From Doryteuthis pealeii (taxonomy: Eukaryota; Mollusca; Cephalopoda; Myopsida; Loliginidae), in NCBI GenBank assembly GCA_023376005.1, contig CM042181.1, positions 19,842,769-19,906,768 of the forward strand: DNA of 64,000 nt, given 5' to 3'. Positions within the stretch are counted from its first letter, which is position 1. Each line of letters opens with the position of its first letter. The position numbers and the translations under genes were made by a program. Under the pieces are notes generated by a model. The model was not told the DNA's origin and made no database searches. It saw only the letters and a list, made by a program, of their open reading frames with translations. Shown in pieces: positions 47,461-58,440 of this stretch.

Positions 47461-48559
47461 ATTCAAATATTCATGTTAAGCTTACTAAATCTTCATAGAC
47501 TTGACTTCTGTAGGTAAGTTTCAAAATTTCATGTTTGTTAGCATTTCACTTATTACTTACGCAATCCTGAAATTTCACTTGTAACGACTGCTTAAAAAAC
47601 ACAGGTTCAGTTTCACAACTCTCACTAACCTTTTCTGCTAATGTTGCGTCTCTTGATAATGTTTTGAAAATAAATATGTTGGTTAAATTTGTTTTTGTGA
47701 ATCTTACACCACTCATCCATGAATATAACATGGAAGAAGAAATTTTGTTTTACATCTTTTCTCAGAGCTTTTGTTCTGGCTAGCAAGATATTGAACACAA
47801 TAATAATGTGGCCCGCGCTCGTTATTTTTCATAATCTAGCCACCCTAAAAAAGTTTGGTGATCCCTGATCTAATTAATAATTAATAGATGCACACACCAT
47901 TTTATTTGAGGAGGACGGAAAGTTTCCATTTCAAATTGTTTTATTTTTTACTCCTTGAATAAATTTGATGATCTACTTATGATACAACCCTCTAACATTG
48001 AATTTTAAATCTCTACCCTTTTAGAGAATAATCTTTCAAATACTGGCAAGGTCCAAGTATTTATCATCTTTTCGCTTTTCTTTCAGTTTCACTGTGTTTC
48101 GCCGGATGACAAAATCTACTAAATGACAAGTTAAAACTTAGTTAATTAAAACTACACCTTGGTGATATTTTGCATCTCAAAGTCCCAGAGAATTTCTTGT
48201 GTTTCATTTTGCACACCAGACATGTTCATGCTCGCTTTCTGTTTAGTAGATCTCTTCAGGCCTTTTGTTGATTTAAGGAAAATTAAATTTATCACAGAAT
48301 AATAAGGAGACTGTGATAGTTTTTGTTGATCAGTTTGTTTAAAAATGTTTTGAATGGAAATTAGCGCTCTTAAAATAGTTCAAAATTTATAAAACTACTG
48401 ACTATCATATATTATATATATATATATATATAATATATATATATATATTAGTAGTAGTAGTAGTGAGTAGTAGTAGTAGTAGTAAGTAGTAGTTGTAATT
48501 CTGTTTTTGAGAAAGGAAAGAAACGTGAAAAAAAATGAAAGATAAAAGACAGAACTTAC

Positions 48560-48661
48560 AATTCAAAATGGAAAAGTAGCCGAAGACAACGCTGTCAGAG
48601 ACAAAATACGGTGTATTACCCAAGGAATTCGCATTTTATCGAATTTGGTTTGATATACTAC
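48560..48661 (-). other. Noisy inverted copy of GDE exon A
   Basis: Complement of 5949-6045 with several indels (102 bases against 97). Acceptor ctgcaa and donor cttac complements are visible. Copy 3 starts beyond this exon, so exon A occurs only twice in the window. Confidence 0.7.
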
Positions 48662-48872
48662 CTGCAATAACAAAACGGAAAGACCAATCCAAATTTTACG
48701 GTTGGTTCTGATTTTTCTGTTGGGGATCTCCCCAAATGGTTTTTTTAACTCATTTTTTTATAACTTTAACGCCCTATACCACCTTCAATTCCCACCCCGG
48801 CCCAGAAGTCACATTCATTTTCCTAATCTACCCCAAACAATAGCCTTTGTTTAAATTGTGCATGGAGAACCC

Positions 48873-48990
48873 AACCAATTTGAAATGCAAAAACTTACAT
48901 CTGTCCACTTCTAAGATTTTTATTTAACTAAGTTTAGATTTTGTCATCCTGGCGAAACACAGTGAAACGAAAGAAAACGAAAAAATGGAT
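48873..48990. other. Start of copy 3 (second sequence-quality boundary)
   Basis: The strand of the repeat switches back to forward here. Left of this point the sequence equals the complement of about 5750. Right of it (tttgaaatgcaaaaacttac) it equals about 7298 onward. The intervening 1.5 kb that would be expected next to exon A is absent. Confidence 0.8.
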
Positions 48991-49189
48991 AAATACTTAG
49001 ACCTTGCCAGTATTTTGAAAGATATTTCCTAAAAGGGTGAGATTTAAAAATTCAATGTTAGTAAAAAGTAAGTAAAATCAATAAGTAGTTAAAGGAATAA
49101 AAAAAAAAAAAAAACAATGCCAAAATATGTGAAAAACTTTGAAACATAAATTTAAAAGGGGGTTAAACATTTTGATATTTTACAACGGC

Positions 49190-49290
49190 AAGCCTCTCAA
49201 GCCAGTAGAACAATTCACATACCTAGGTAGTAATATCTCATCCACAGAGAGCAGTGTTAATATATGAATAGCAAAAGCATATTTTCTAAG
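49190..49290 (+). mobile_element. Copy 3 LINE fragment (FTYLGSNISS region)
   Basis: Matches 7600-7760. The arginine codon after VNI is tga here, so it is a pseudogene in both copies. Confidence 0.65.
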
Positions 49291-49499
49291 GAATGTGATT
49301 TTAAAATTTCAACTTGTCTACTTTTGAATTTTTATTTTATTTTAGAGACGTTTTAAAATTTATAAATGTGAAACAAATTCTCCCATTCACTGTCTGATAA
49401 AGGTGTATTTATTTAATTTAAAAAATATTGTATTAAGAATGTATAACTGAAAATAACGAGATTCATCAAAAAGGTTTGATAGTCTTTATGAAAAAAAAA

Positions 49500-50105
49500 A
49501 TATTGAAAATAATTTTTGAAGTTAAAATTGGTGTCTTCACATACCTAGGTGGTAATATCTCATCCACAGCGAATGATGTTAATACACGAATAGCAAAGGC
49601 ATGGTTGGCCACAAACAAATTATCTGTCATATGGAGGTACGATCTCCCTGACAAGCTGAAGCGACAGTTCTTCCAGGCTGTGGTTGTATCAGTGCTGCTA
49701 TATGGCTGCACCACCTGGACCCTAACGAAGTGTCTTGAGAATAAGCTAGATGGAAGCTGCACAAGAATGCTATGTGCAGTCTTGAATAAGTCGTGGAAGC
49801 AGCACCCCATGAGGAGGCAGCTGTACGGTCACTTGCCCCCCATCTTACAAACTATCTGAGTGAGATGGACAAGGCATGTAGGACACTGCTCGAGAAGCAA
49901 GGACGAGCTCATAAGTAACATTCTCCTGTGGAAGCCAACACATGGACATGCAAGTGTGGGCCGCCCGGCAAGGATCTACATTGACCAGATATCTGAGGAT
50001 GCTGGTTGCTCCACAGAGGATCTCCCAGGTGCAATGAATGATAGGGAAGGTTGGCGAGAGATTATCATGGATATCCGTGCTGCCTGCGCGACATGATGAT
50101 GATGA
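49500..50105 (+). pseudogene. Copy 3 LINE reverse transcriptase C-terminal third
   Basis: The least damaged copy. An open run goes from GVFTYLGGNISST through IAKAWLATNKLSVIWRYDLP and VSVLLYGCTTWTLTK to YGHLPPILQTI (stop at 49857). After one stop, a second run goes from RWTRHVGHCSRSKDELIS through VGRPARIYIDQISEDAGC and EDLPGAMNDREGW to the ACAT terminus at 50096. Removing that single stop would make the region continuous with the known family. The catalytic domain and endonuclease are missing. Confidence 0.85.
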
Positions 50106-50109
50106 AAAA

Positions 50110-50984
50110 AAATGAAACAATTTGAAAGGGGGTTAAACATTTTAATATTTCAAGTATTTAAAATCATCAAATTTATTAATGGAGTAAAAAAAATGAAACA
50201 ATTTGAAATGAAAACTTACTTCTGTCCACTTCTAAGATTTTTCTTACTGTTCATGCAGAGGGATTGGTAAATAAATATAAAATATTTCTGCTTTATTGGC
50301 TTGTTCAATTTTTGAGCAACAGTAACATATCAAAATTTTAAAATGAATGATTTTTTTAATCTTCTTTTTAGAGAGTTCCAATTTTTCTTTTAGTTTTGCA
50401 AAGAAAGAAATGTATTGTTTGAACCAGAAAGCTAAACCAAAAGTTAAAGTAAAATATTCAAAACATTATTTCGGCTTCAGCATAACATTGCTTTATTGAA
50501 AAAGAAAATTGGAAATATAAAAGAATATTTACAATGTGGAGAAAAAAGTTAGTTTCGGTAAGCTTTTAATTTCAAGTTTAGTTTTATATTTTATTTTATT
50601 TTATTTTAATTTATTTATTTATTTTCTCGGTAAGTGAAGGATTGCTGTTTTCAGTTTGAGAAAACAGAATTTCAATATAAGATGCAATATCGAAAAAAAA
50701 AAAAAAAGAAAAAGAAAAAAAGATTCATAGTAAATGAACAGAAAATAACAGAAAAAAATAAAAATTCAAGTAATATAATTTCTTCTTCATTGATTTAAAA
50801 ATCCACAATGCTCTTTTTTTAAAAACTTTTTTTTCTTTTTCTTAGAGAACTAAGTAAAAAAAAAAAAGATGTACTTAACGACCTCATGGCAGCTTTTAAA
50901 TATAGTTTCCCATAATGCATTGCTCATTCTTAGTTATGGATTCATTAGCATTGCAACAAATGCAATGGAGTGAATGGTAGGGTA
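50110..50984. other. AT-rich spacer, copy 3, no gene seen
   Basis: Counterpart of 8550-9420 with minor indels, including a slightly altered (tttta)n run near 50585-50625. Confidence 0.5.
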
Positions 50985-51700
50985 AAAAAGAGGTGCAGTA
51001 AGAGTAGATTTTTTTTTAGGATGGAAGCAGTAATAAAAAGAGGTGCAGTAAGAGTAGGTTTTTAATGGTGGAAGCAGTAATAAAAAGAGATGCAGTAAGA
51101 GTAGGTTTTTAAGGGTGGAAGCAGTAATAAAAAGAGGTGCAGTAGGAGTAGGTTTTAAAGGGTGGAGGCTGTAGTAAAAAGAGATAGAGTAAGAGTAGGT
51201 TTTTAATGGTGGAAGCAGTAATAAAAAGAGGTACAGTAGGAGTAGGTTTTTAAGGGTGGATTATGTAGTAAAAAGAGGTGCAGTAAGAGTAGATTTTTAA
51301 TGGTGGAGGCTGTAGTAAAAAGAGGTGCAGTAAGAGTAGATTTTTAATGGTGGAGGCTGTAGTAAAAAGAGGTGCAGTAAGAATAGGTTTTTAATGGTGG
51401 AGGCTGTAGTAAAAAGAGATGCAGTAAGAGTAGATTTTCAAGGGTGGAGGCTGTAGTAAAAAGAGATGCAGTAAGAGTAGATTTTTAAGGGTGGAGGCTG
51501 TAGTAAAAAGAGGTGCAGTAAGAGTAGACTTTCAACTGTGGAAGCAGTAGTATTACTACTTAAAAGAGGAGCAGTAACAGTATATCTTTCAGGGTGGACG
51601 GTGTAGTAATAGGAGTAGTAACAGTAGATTTTAAAAGGTAGCAGTAAAAAGAGATGTAGTAAGAGTAGATATTCAAAGATAGGATAGAAAAGAATACATT
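50985..51700. repeat. 47-bp satellite, copy 3, about 14 units
   Basis: Same unit as 9425-10400, but with roughly six fewer units and a different order of variant units. Confidence 0.9.
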
Positions 51701-51769
51701 GGCTGAAATGTTGTGATAAAAACAACAAAGATGAGGATGTTAGTCTTGTGAAATGATAATAATGACTCT

Positions 51770-52895
51770 ATTTTTGAGATGTGGCTTGATAATTTGTATT
51801 ATTTAGATTTTTTTAACTGTTGTCCTCATCTTTATTGTTATATACACAATGTTTCGGCCGATGTGCTCGCCTGCCTTCTTCAGGTGTATCTTGTCTGAAT
51901 TTTTGAGATGAGGCTTGATAATTTGTATTATTTAGATTTTTTGAACTGTTGTCCTCATCTTTATTGTTATATACACAATGTTTCGGCCGATGTGCTCGCC
52001 TGCCTTCTTCAGGTGTATCTTGTCTGAATTTTGAGATGAGGCTTGATAATTTGTATTATTTAGATTTTTTGAACTGTTGTCCTCATCTTTATTGTTATAT
52101 ACACAATGTTTCGGCCGATGTGCTCGCCTGCCTTCTTCAGGTGTATCTTGTCTGAATTTTGAGATGAGGCTTGATAATTTGTATTATTTAGATTTTTTTA
52201 ACTGTTGTCCTCATCTTTATTGTTATATACACAATGTTTCGGCCGATGTGCTCGCCTGCCTTCTTCAGGTGTATCTTGTCTGAATTTTTGAGATGAGGCT
52301 TGATAATTTGTATTATTTAGATTTTTTTAACTGTTGTCCTCATCTTTATTGTTATATACACAATGTTTCGGCCGATGTGCTCGCCTGCCTTCTTCAGGTG
52401 TATCTTGTCTGAATTTTTGAGATGAGGCTTGATAATTTGTATTATTTAGATTTTTTGAACTGTTGTCCTCATCTTTATTGTTATATACACAATGTTTCGG
52501 CCGATGTGCTCGCCTGCCTTCTTCAGGTGTATCTTGTCTGAATTTTTTGAGATGAGGCTTGATAATTTGTATTATTTAGATTTTTTTGAACTGTTGTCCT
52601 CATCTTTATTGTTATATACACAATGTTTCGGCCGATGTGCTTGCCTGCCTTCTTCAGGTGTATCTTGTCTGAATTTTTGAGATGAGACTTGATAATTTGT
52701 ATTATTTAGATTTTTTGAACTGTTGTCCTCATCTTTATTGTTATATACACAATGTTTCGGCCGATGTGCTCTCCTGCCTTCTTCAGGTGTATCTTGTCTG
52801 AATTTTTGAGATGAGGCTTGATAATTTGTATTATTTAGATTTTTATCCTCATCATTATTGTTATATACATAATGTTTTGGCCAGAATAAAGATGA
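51770..52895 (-). repeat. 127-bp satellite, copy 3, 8 full units each with a hammerhead-like motif
   Basis: Eight occurrences of tgtttcggccgatgtgct spaced about 128 bases apart (first near 51850, last near 52754), plus the same truncated terminal unit as copy 1. Units are almost identical, with one or two substitutions or T-run changes each, consistent with recent amplification. On the minus strand every unit repeats ATACAC-CTGAAGA...GCC-GAAAC-ATT-GTGTAT, so any transcript would be a multimer of potential ribozymes. The eighth unit has an a/g change beside the motif. Confidence 0.9.
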
Positions 52896-52999
52896 GTACA
52901 ATAGTCCGAAAAAAACTAAATAATACAAACCATCAAGAGTTATTTTATACCAAGAGGTTAGAGAATTGCGTTCATTGTACGTTGATATTTACATTTTTT

Positions 53000-53260
53000 G
53001 TGTAGTTGTTTCTTAAGGGTTTTATTTGATATTGTTGTTAAATCCAAATAAGTCCCCCGCCCCCCCAGACACATGAAAAATCTGGGAAAACCAGCATGTG
53101 TAATGGTTAGAATCCCAGCCTGACAGTCAGGGTTCGAATCACACACAGAGCAGTCTTCCTGTCTATAACTCTGCTGATGAGGCATAATAGGCTGAAATGT
53201 ACATACAGAGATTGACTTTTTCTCGATTTGTTTAGCCTTACATTTGAACAGATATGCCTG
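53000..53260 (+). mobile_element. tRNA-Asp-like SINE head, copy 3, with extra upstream segment
   Basis: About 100 bases (tttgtgtagttgtttcttaa ... aatctgggaaaaccagcatg) absent from copy 1 precede gtgtaatggttagaatccc. Relative to copy 1 the anticodon-loop region is shortened. The downstream part (agcagtcttcctgtctataa) is the same. Confidence 0.6.
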
Positions 53261-53364
53261 CCTAATTCATTAATTATCAATTAATTAATTTTCAAAATTA
53301 GGTATGACTTCAATTAAGCACATAATCTCCCAAAGATTGTTGGCTATCGCCATCTCAAACAGAT

Positions 53365-53375
53365 TGTTTGTCCAC

Positions 53376-53413
<38 letters not shown>

Positions 53414-53750
53414 GCATTTCACATAGCGCTAATACCCTTGGGAAAGGTATGAATCCATATATTCTCCCTCCAGCTATGGGTTAAATAGTAAGGCAGACTG
53501 GACTCTTCAGCCTTGGGTAGGTAAACAGTCTAGGAAAGGGATAACTCTGAATTCAAATTTCCTGAGGTCGGTCGTTGATTGGATTTTGTGGCAACCCTTG
53601 ATGCACCAATTCTTTCCTATCGACTGTGCCAAAAAGTGTGGATGGTCCAACACAAGCCTTCACCACTATAAACAAATCACTGTGTGGGTGTTCATTGTGT
53701 GTATGAACCCTCATACGTCGAAAATCGATGGGAGAGTCCATTATTATATA
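53365..53750 (+). mobile_element. Central-domain SINE, copy 3
   Basis: Counterpart of 11105-11500 with only point differences. It is preceded by (ta)n and followed by ttattatatataatatagag. Confidence 0.75.
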
Positions 53751-53755
53751 TAATA

Positions 53756-53988
53756 TAGAGCGTTCGGCTAGAAACCACAAGGTTCCTAGTTCGATACCGG
53801 TCCTCGCCAACTCAGCGTATGAGTAGCACAGGGATCTGTGCGGTAAAGTAAGGAGCTGATGGTAGGTGTGGCACTCCACCTCAGACGCTAAAGCAATCTC
53901 CTTGGTCTAGCGCTATTGAAAAGGGGATAGACTCCCTCGCTGATTGGCTGATACCGACATTAGGCCGCCCCCACGACTTTACTTTACT

Positions 53989-53990
<2 letters not shown>
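53756..53990 (+). mobile_element. Second-family tRNA SINE, copy 3, B box retained
   Basis: Reads tagagcgttcggctagaaac, then aggttcctagttcgataccg (B box; copy 1 lacks these bases), then the same body and 3' end as 17520-17715, with an extra ctcagacgctaaagcaatct insertion shared with copy 1. Confidence 0.75.
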
Positions 53991-54020
<30 letters not shown>

Positions 54021-54029
54021 ATATATATA

Positions 54030-54188
54030 AATTTCGTTAAACTGTACAGACAATTCCTGTCGGACAAGTTTTTCATTGATCTGTTCCAATTTTCGGGCCA
54101 TCTTTCTGGTGTCGGGGCCCGAAAATTGGAACGGATCAATGAAAAACTTGTCCGACAGGAATTGTCTGTACAGTTTAACGAAACTTGT
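54030..54188. mobile_element. Hairpin element, copy 3
   Basis: The arms pair from tttcgttaaactgtacagac inward to tgttccaattttcgggcc and its complement ggcccgaaaattggaac, so the palindrome extends further into the centre than in copy 1, where cgggccgg is rearranged. Flanked by (ta)n and by acttgtataaaag. Confidence 0.8.
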
Positions 54189-54240
54189 ATAAAAGAAAAA
54201 ATGCCGCCAAAATACATACATACATATATATATATATATA

Positions 54241-54895
54241 TCTTATTATAATAGAGATTGTGTGTTTTTCTGTCTGTAACCGAAACTAAATCACTACTCA
54301 AGTCACAATTCCTTTAGGTATTGACGTCACATTCACCATGAATTTATCCTTATTTTTACCTCAATTATTAATAAAATTGTTTCACATTATTAATACTGTT
54401 AACCATATCTACATACTAATGACATGCAATTGTATTTATATATACAACAAAATAGCGGTTTACAGTGTGAACGGAAAGGCTAATTTGCATATTGATATTA
54501 AAAATGTAATTTTAATAAATATATGCTTAGTATTATTGATTTCTAACTGTTTGGCTTTATTTTAATGAATATAAGCAAAAATCTCTTCAATAAATCTTAA
54601 ATGAAATCCATTAACAAGATAAAATAACTGTCATTTTATTCTTTACTTCCTCTTTTAACTAAATACTTAAATTAGAAAAAATAACAATGAAAGACGAGAG
54701 TGATGGAAGAGTAAGTTTCAGTTGTTCCATTTTTTATTATACTCCCTCTGTTTCAAATCTTTTATTATACTCCCTCTGTTTCAAATCTTTTTATCTGTAT
54801 TCTTATTTAGTTTCGTTAGCCTTTCTAATTTAATACAATATTTTATTACATTAAAACTTAAATACTTGCACCCGGAGGGTGCATATATTTGCTAG
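54241..54895 (+). mobile_element. Non-autonomous Helitron, copy 3 (655 bp), intact ends
   Basis: The 5' end is A|TCTTATTATAATAGAG. The 3' end is a perfect hairpin gcaccc-gga-gggtgc, a spacer atatatttg and CTAG|T. It has an internal duplication of ttattatactccctctgttt (about 54735-54785) absent from copy 1. No protein is encoded. Confidence 0.8.
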
Positions 54896-54943
54896 TATAT
54901 ATAATACTCATATATATATATATATTAGATATATATATAATAC

Positions 54944-55001
<58 letters not shown>

Positions 55002-55104
55002 TATAATATATATATATATATATTAATATATAATATAATACATATATATATATATATATTAGATATATATATATAATATATATATAATATTATATAATAT
55101 ATAT

Positions 55105-55141
<37 letters not shown>

Positions 55142-55185
55142 ATACTCATAATATATATATATATATTATATATATATATATAAGT
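54896..55185. repeat. Expanded (TA)n tract, ~290 bp
   Basis: Almost pure ta dinucleotides with scattered aa/tt phase shifts. In copy 1 the same site (12566-12590) is only about 25 bases. It lies directly at the Helitron 3' end. Confidence 0.95.
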
Positions 55186-55690
55186 AATGAAAAATAACCT
55201 AGAAAAAAAAAAGTATGAAAGGAACTATCCAAGTTTGTTAACCATAACACTATGAAATTCACCTGAATAAGGATGGTTGTTAAATAAAAAAAAAAGATTC
55301 CCAAAATCTAAAATAAAAATAAAAAAAAAACCCTCTCCCATGTCCGTTATGAGATTATCATAAATCAGCATTATCCGTAAGATAATCCGTATCGACATCC
55401 CGGAAGATTTCCTGCTGGCATGCTTAAAGGATGTTTCTTGGGAGGCGCCCGACTCCCACTCGCGGATCAACTTACTTCCAGCCGAGATTATATTTGCTGA
55501 GACAAATAAATGTAGACATGGAAACAGGTGCTTGGACATGACACGATGCAAAGAATCCAATATCGGAAAAAAAAGAAAAAAAAGTTTCTTAAAAAAAAAA
55601 GAAAAATGAAAGCAAAAAAAAAACCCAAAGAAAAAAAGAAAAGAAAATTGCATAATTAGATAAGACTTGTCTGTGCATAAAACGGATAAA
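55186..55690. other. Unassigned, GC-richer island at 55335-55560
   Basis: Counterpart of 12590-13085. In this copy the minus frame is open for 142 codons because a flanking poly-A length differs. Still no recognisable domain. Confidence 0.4.
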
Positions 55691-58440
55691 TGAACAATCC
55701 TTAAAAATCAATGGCTCATCCGGGTAATTTCAACGGTGCATCACCAGAACATTCTGTTTATCATGAGTCATTCCACGAACTATCCTTAAAAATCAATAAC
55801 TGATCCAGTGATAGCTTTCTGATTTAGTGCATCTTGGGATGCAAATATTTGCTTTGAATGAGTCCTCAGAAAATTTGATGTGTCCCAACTAAAGTTTCTT
55901 AATAGATTGTAGGGTTTTTATTCATGATATGGAGAAATAACTAAAGCCGTCTAGCTCCTACCTTGTAACTTGTCGTGTAATTCGTTTCGAAGAAACTATT
56001 GAAATGTATTTACAGTTAGCTTGAAATAGTGAGGGAGGAAAAAAGAAAAACATTGGGATGCATGGATATGATTTTACTGTGTCCTTTTAGATATTTTGTG
56101 CAGGACGCGTATCTATCAGCATCCCTGCTCATCTGTGTAATTTCAACGGTGCGTCATCAGAACAGTCTGTTTATCATGAGTCATTATATGAACAATCCTT
56201 AAAAATCAATGGCTCATCTGGGTAATCTCAACAGTGTGTCATCAGAACATTCTGTTTATCATGAGTCATTCCATGTCTAGACACAGTGGAGAGATGTGAA
56301 ACATGGGACACACATATTTGCTTTGAATGAGTCCCCCAGAAAATTTGATGTGTCCCAACTAAAGTTTCTTAATAGATTGTAGGGTTTTTATTCATGATAT
56401 GGAGAAATAACTAAAGCCGTCTAGCTCCTACCTTGTAACTTGTCGTGTAATTTGTTTCGAAGAAACTATTGAAATGTTAATACAGTTAGCTTGAAATGGT
56501 GAGGGAGGAAAAAAGAAAAACACTGGGATGCATGGATATGATTTTACTGTGTCCTTTTAGATTTTTATGCAGGACGCGTATCTATCAGCATCTCTGCTCA
56601 TCTGGGTAATTTCAACGGTGCATCATCAGAACAGTCTGTTTATCATGAGTCATTTTATGAACAATCCTTAAAAATCAATGGCTCATCCAGGTAATTTCAA
56701 CGGTGCGTCATCAGAACATTCTGTTTATCATGAGTCATTCCATGTCTAGACACAGTGAAGAGATGTGAAACATGGGACACACATATTTGCTTTGAATGAG
56801 TCCCCCAGAAAATTTGATGTGTCCCAACTAAAGTTTCTTAATAGATTGTAGGGTTTTTATTCATGATATGGAGAAATAACTAAAGCCGTCTAGCTCCTAC
56901 CTTGTAACTTGTCGTGTAATTTGTTTCGAAGAAACTATTGAAATGTTAATACAGTTAGCTTGAAATGGTGAGGGAGGAAAAAAGAAAAACACTGGGATGC
57001 ATGGATATGATTTTACTGTGTCCTTTTAGATTTTTATGCAGGACGCGTATCTATCAGCATCTCTGCTCATCTGGGTAATTTCAACGGTGCGTCATCAGAA
57101 CAGTCTGTTTATCATGAGTCATTTTATGAACAATCCTTAAAAATCAATGGCTCATCTGGGTAATTTCAACGGTGCGTCACCAGAACAGTCTGTTTATCAT
57201 GAGTCATTCCATGAACTATCCTTAAAAATCAATAACTGATCCAGTGATAGCTTTCTGATTTAGTGCATCCTGGGATGCAAATATTTGCTTTGAATGAGTC
57301 CCTGGGAAAATTTGATGTGTCCCAACTAAAGTTTCTTAATAGATTGTAGGGTTTTTATTCATGATATGGAGAAATAACTAAAGCCGTCTAGCTCCTACCT
57401 TGTAACTTGTCGTGTAATTCGTTTCGAAGAAACTATTGAAATGTATTTACAGTTAGCTTGAAATAGTGAGGGAGGAAAAAAGAAAAACATTGGGATGCAT
57501 GGATATGATTTTACTGTGTCCTTTTAGATATTTTGTGCAGGACGCGTATCTATCAGCATCCCTGCTCATCTGTGTAATTTCAACGGTGCGTCATCAGAAC
57601 AGTCTGTTTATCATGAGTCATTATATGAACAATCCTTAAAAATCAATGGCTCATCTGGGTAATCTCAACAGTGTGTCATCAGAACATTCTGTTTATCATG
57701 AGTCATTCCATGTCTAGACACAGTGGAGAGATGTGAAACATGGGACACACATATTTGCTTTGAATGAGTCCCTGGGAAAATTTGATGGGTCACAACTAAA
57801 GTTTCTTAATAGATTGTAGGGTTTTTATTTATGATCTGGAGAAACAACTAAAGCTGTCTAACTCCTACTTTGTAACATATTGTGTAATTCATTTCTAAGA
57901 AAATATTGAAATGTATTTACAGTTAGCTTGTAATGGTGAGGGAAGAAAAAAGAAAAATACTGGGATGCATGGATATGATTTTACTGTGTCCTTTTAGATT
58001 TTTGTGCATCAGAGACGCAGGACGCTTACCTATCAGAATCTCTGGTTATATCATTTTAATATTCATTCAAAAGGCATCAAAATGAATTAAAATTTTTTTT
58101 TTAATTTAAAAAGGTGAGGGGAGAAAAAAATATATGGTTACCCTGAAAGTTTTTAATCTCAGTTAGCTTGAAATGGTGAAGGAGGAAAAAAGAAAAACAC
58201 TGGGATGCATGGATACAATTTTACTGCATCATTTTAGATTTTTATGCAGGACACGTATCTATCAGCATCCCTGCTCATCTGGGTAATTTCAACGGTGCGT
58301 CATCAGAACATTCTGTTTATCATGTCATTCCATGAACTATCCTTAAAAATCAATGACTGATCCAGTGATGCTGATAGCCTTTGGATTTAGTGCATCATGG
58401 GACACACATATTTATTTTGAATGAGACCCGGGGAAAATAT
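55690..58440. repeat. ~480-bp higher-order repeat, copy 3, about 6 units
   Basis: The motif gtttcttaatagattgtagg recurs near 55890, 56360, 56835, 57330 and 57810, and a diverged sixth unit follows at about 58140-58420. Several units are nearly identical across their length (for example 55730-56280 against 57190-57720), suggesting recent unequal exchange. Confidence 0.9.

Larger units (their letters stand above)
27118..48872 (-). repeat. Inverted, error-rich copy 2 of about 5750-27072
   Basis: Every feature of copy 1 recurs in reverse order and opposite strand: the CTGCACCTC array (27236-28040), SINE (28258), hairpin (28983), 89-bp and 43-bp arrays, exon C (30896), Helitron (31366), SINE-derived array, MITE, mariner array, exon B (38175), 61-bp and 480-bp arrays, Helitron (41929), 127-bp and 47-bp satellites, LINEs, and exon A (48560). 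Single-base indels are frequent throughout. Best explained as a fold-back raw read inserted by gap filling. A real inverted duplication is less likely. Confidence 0.85.

Noticed and set aside
48560..48661. A second, inverted GDE gene in copy 2
   Set aside because: Exons in copy 2 carry indels and share haplotype markers with copy 1, so they are best seen as the same exons read again from the opposite strand.
52572..52928. 118-residue frame with repeated TPEEGRRAHRPKHCVYNN
   Set aside because: Translation of the 127-bp satellite. The repeated peptide reflects the ribozyme-like core read as protein.
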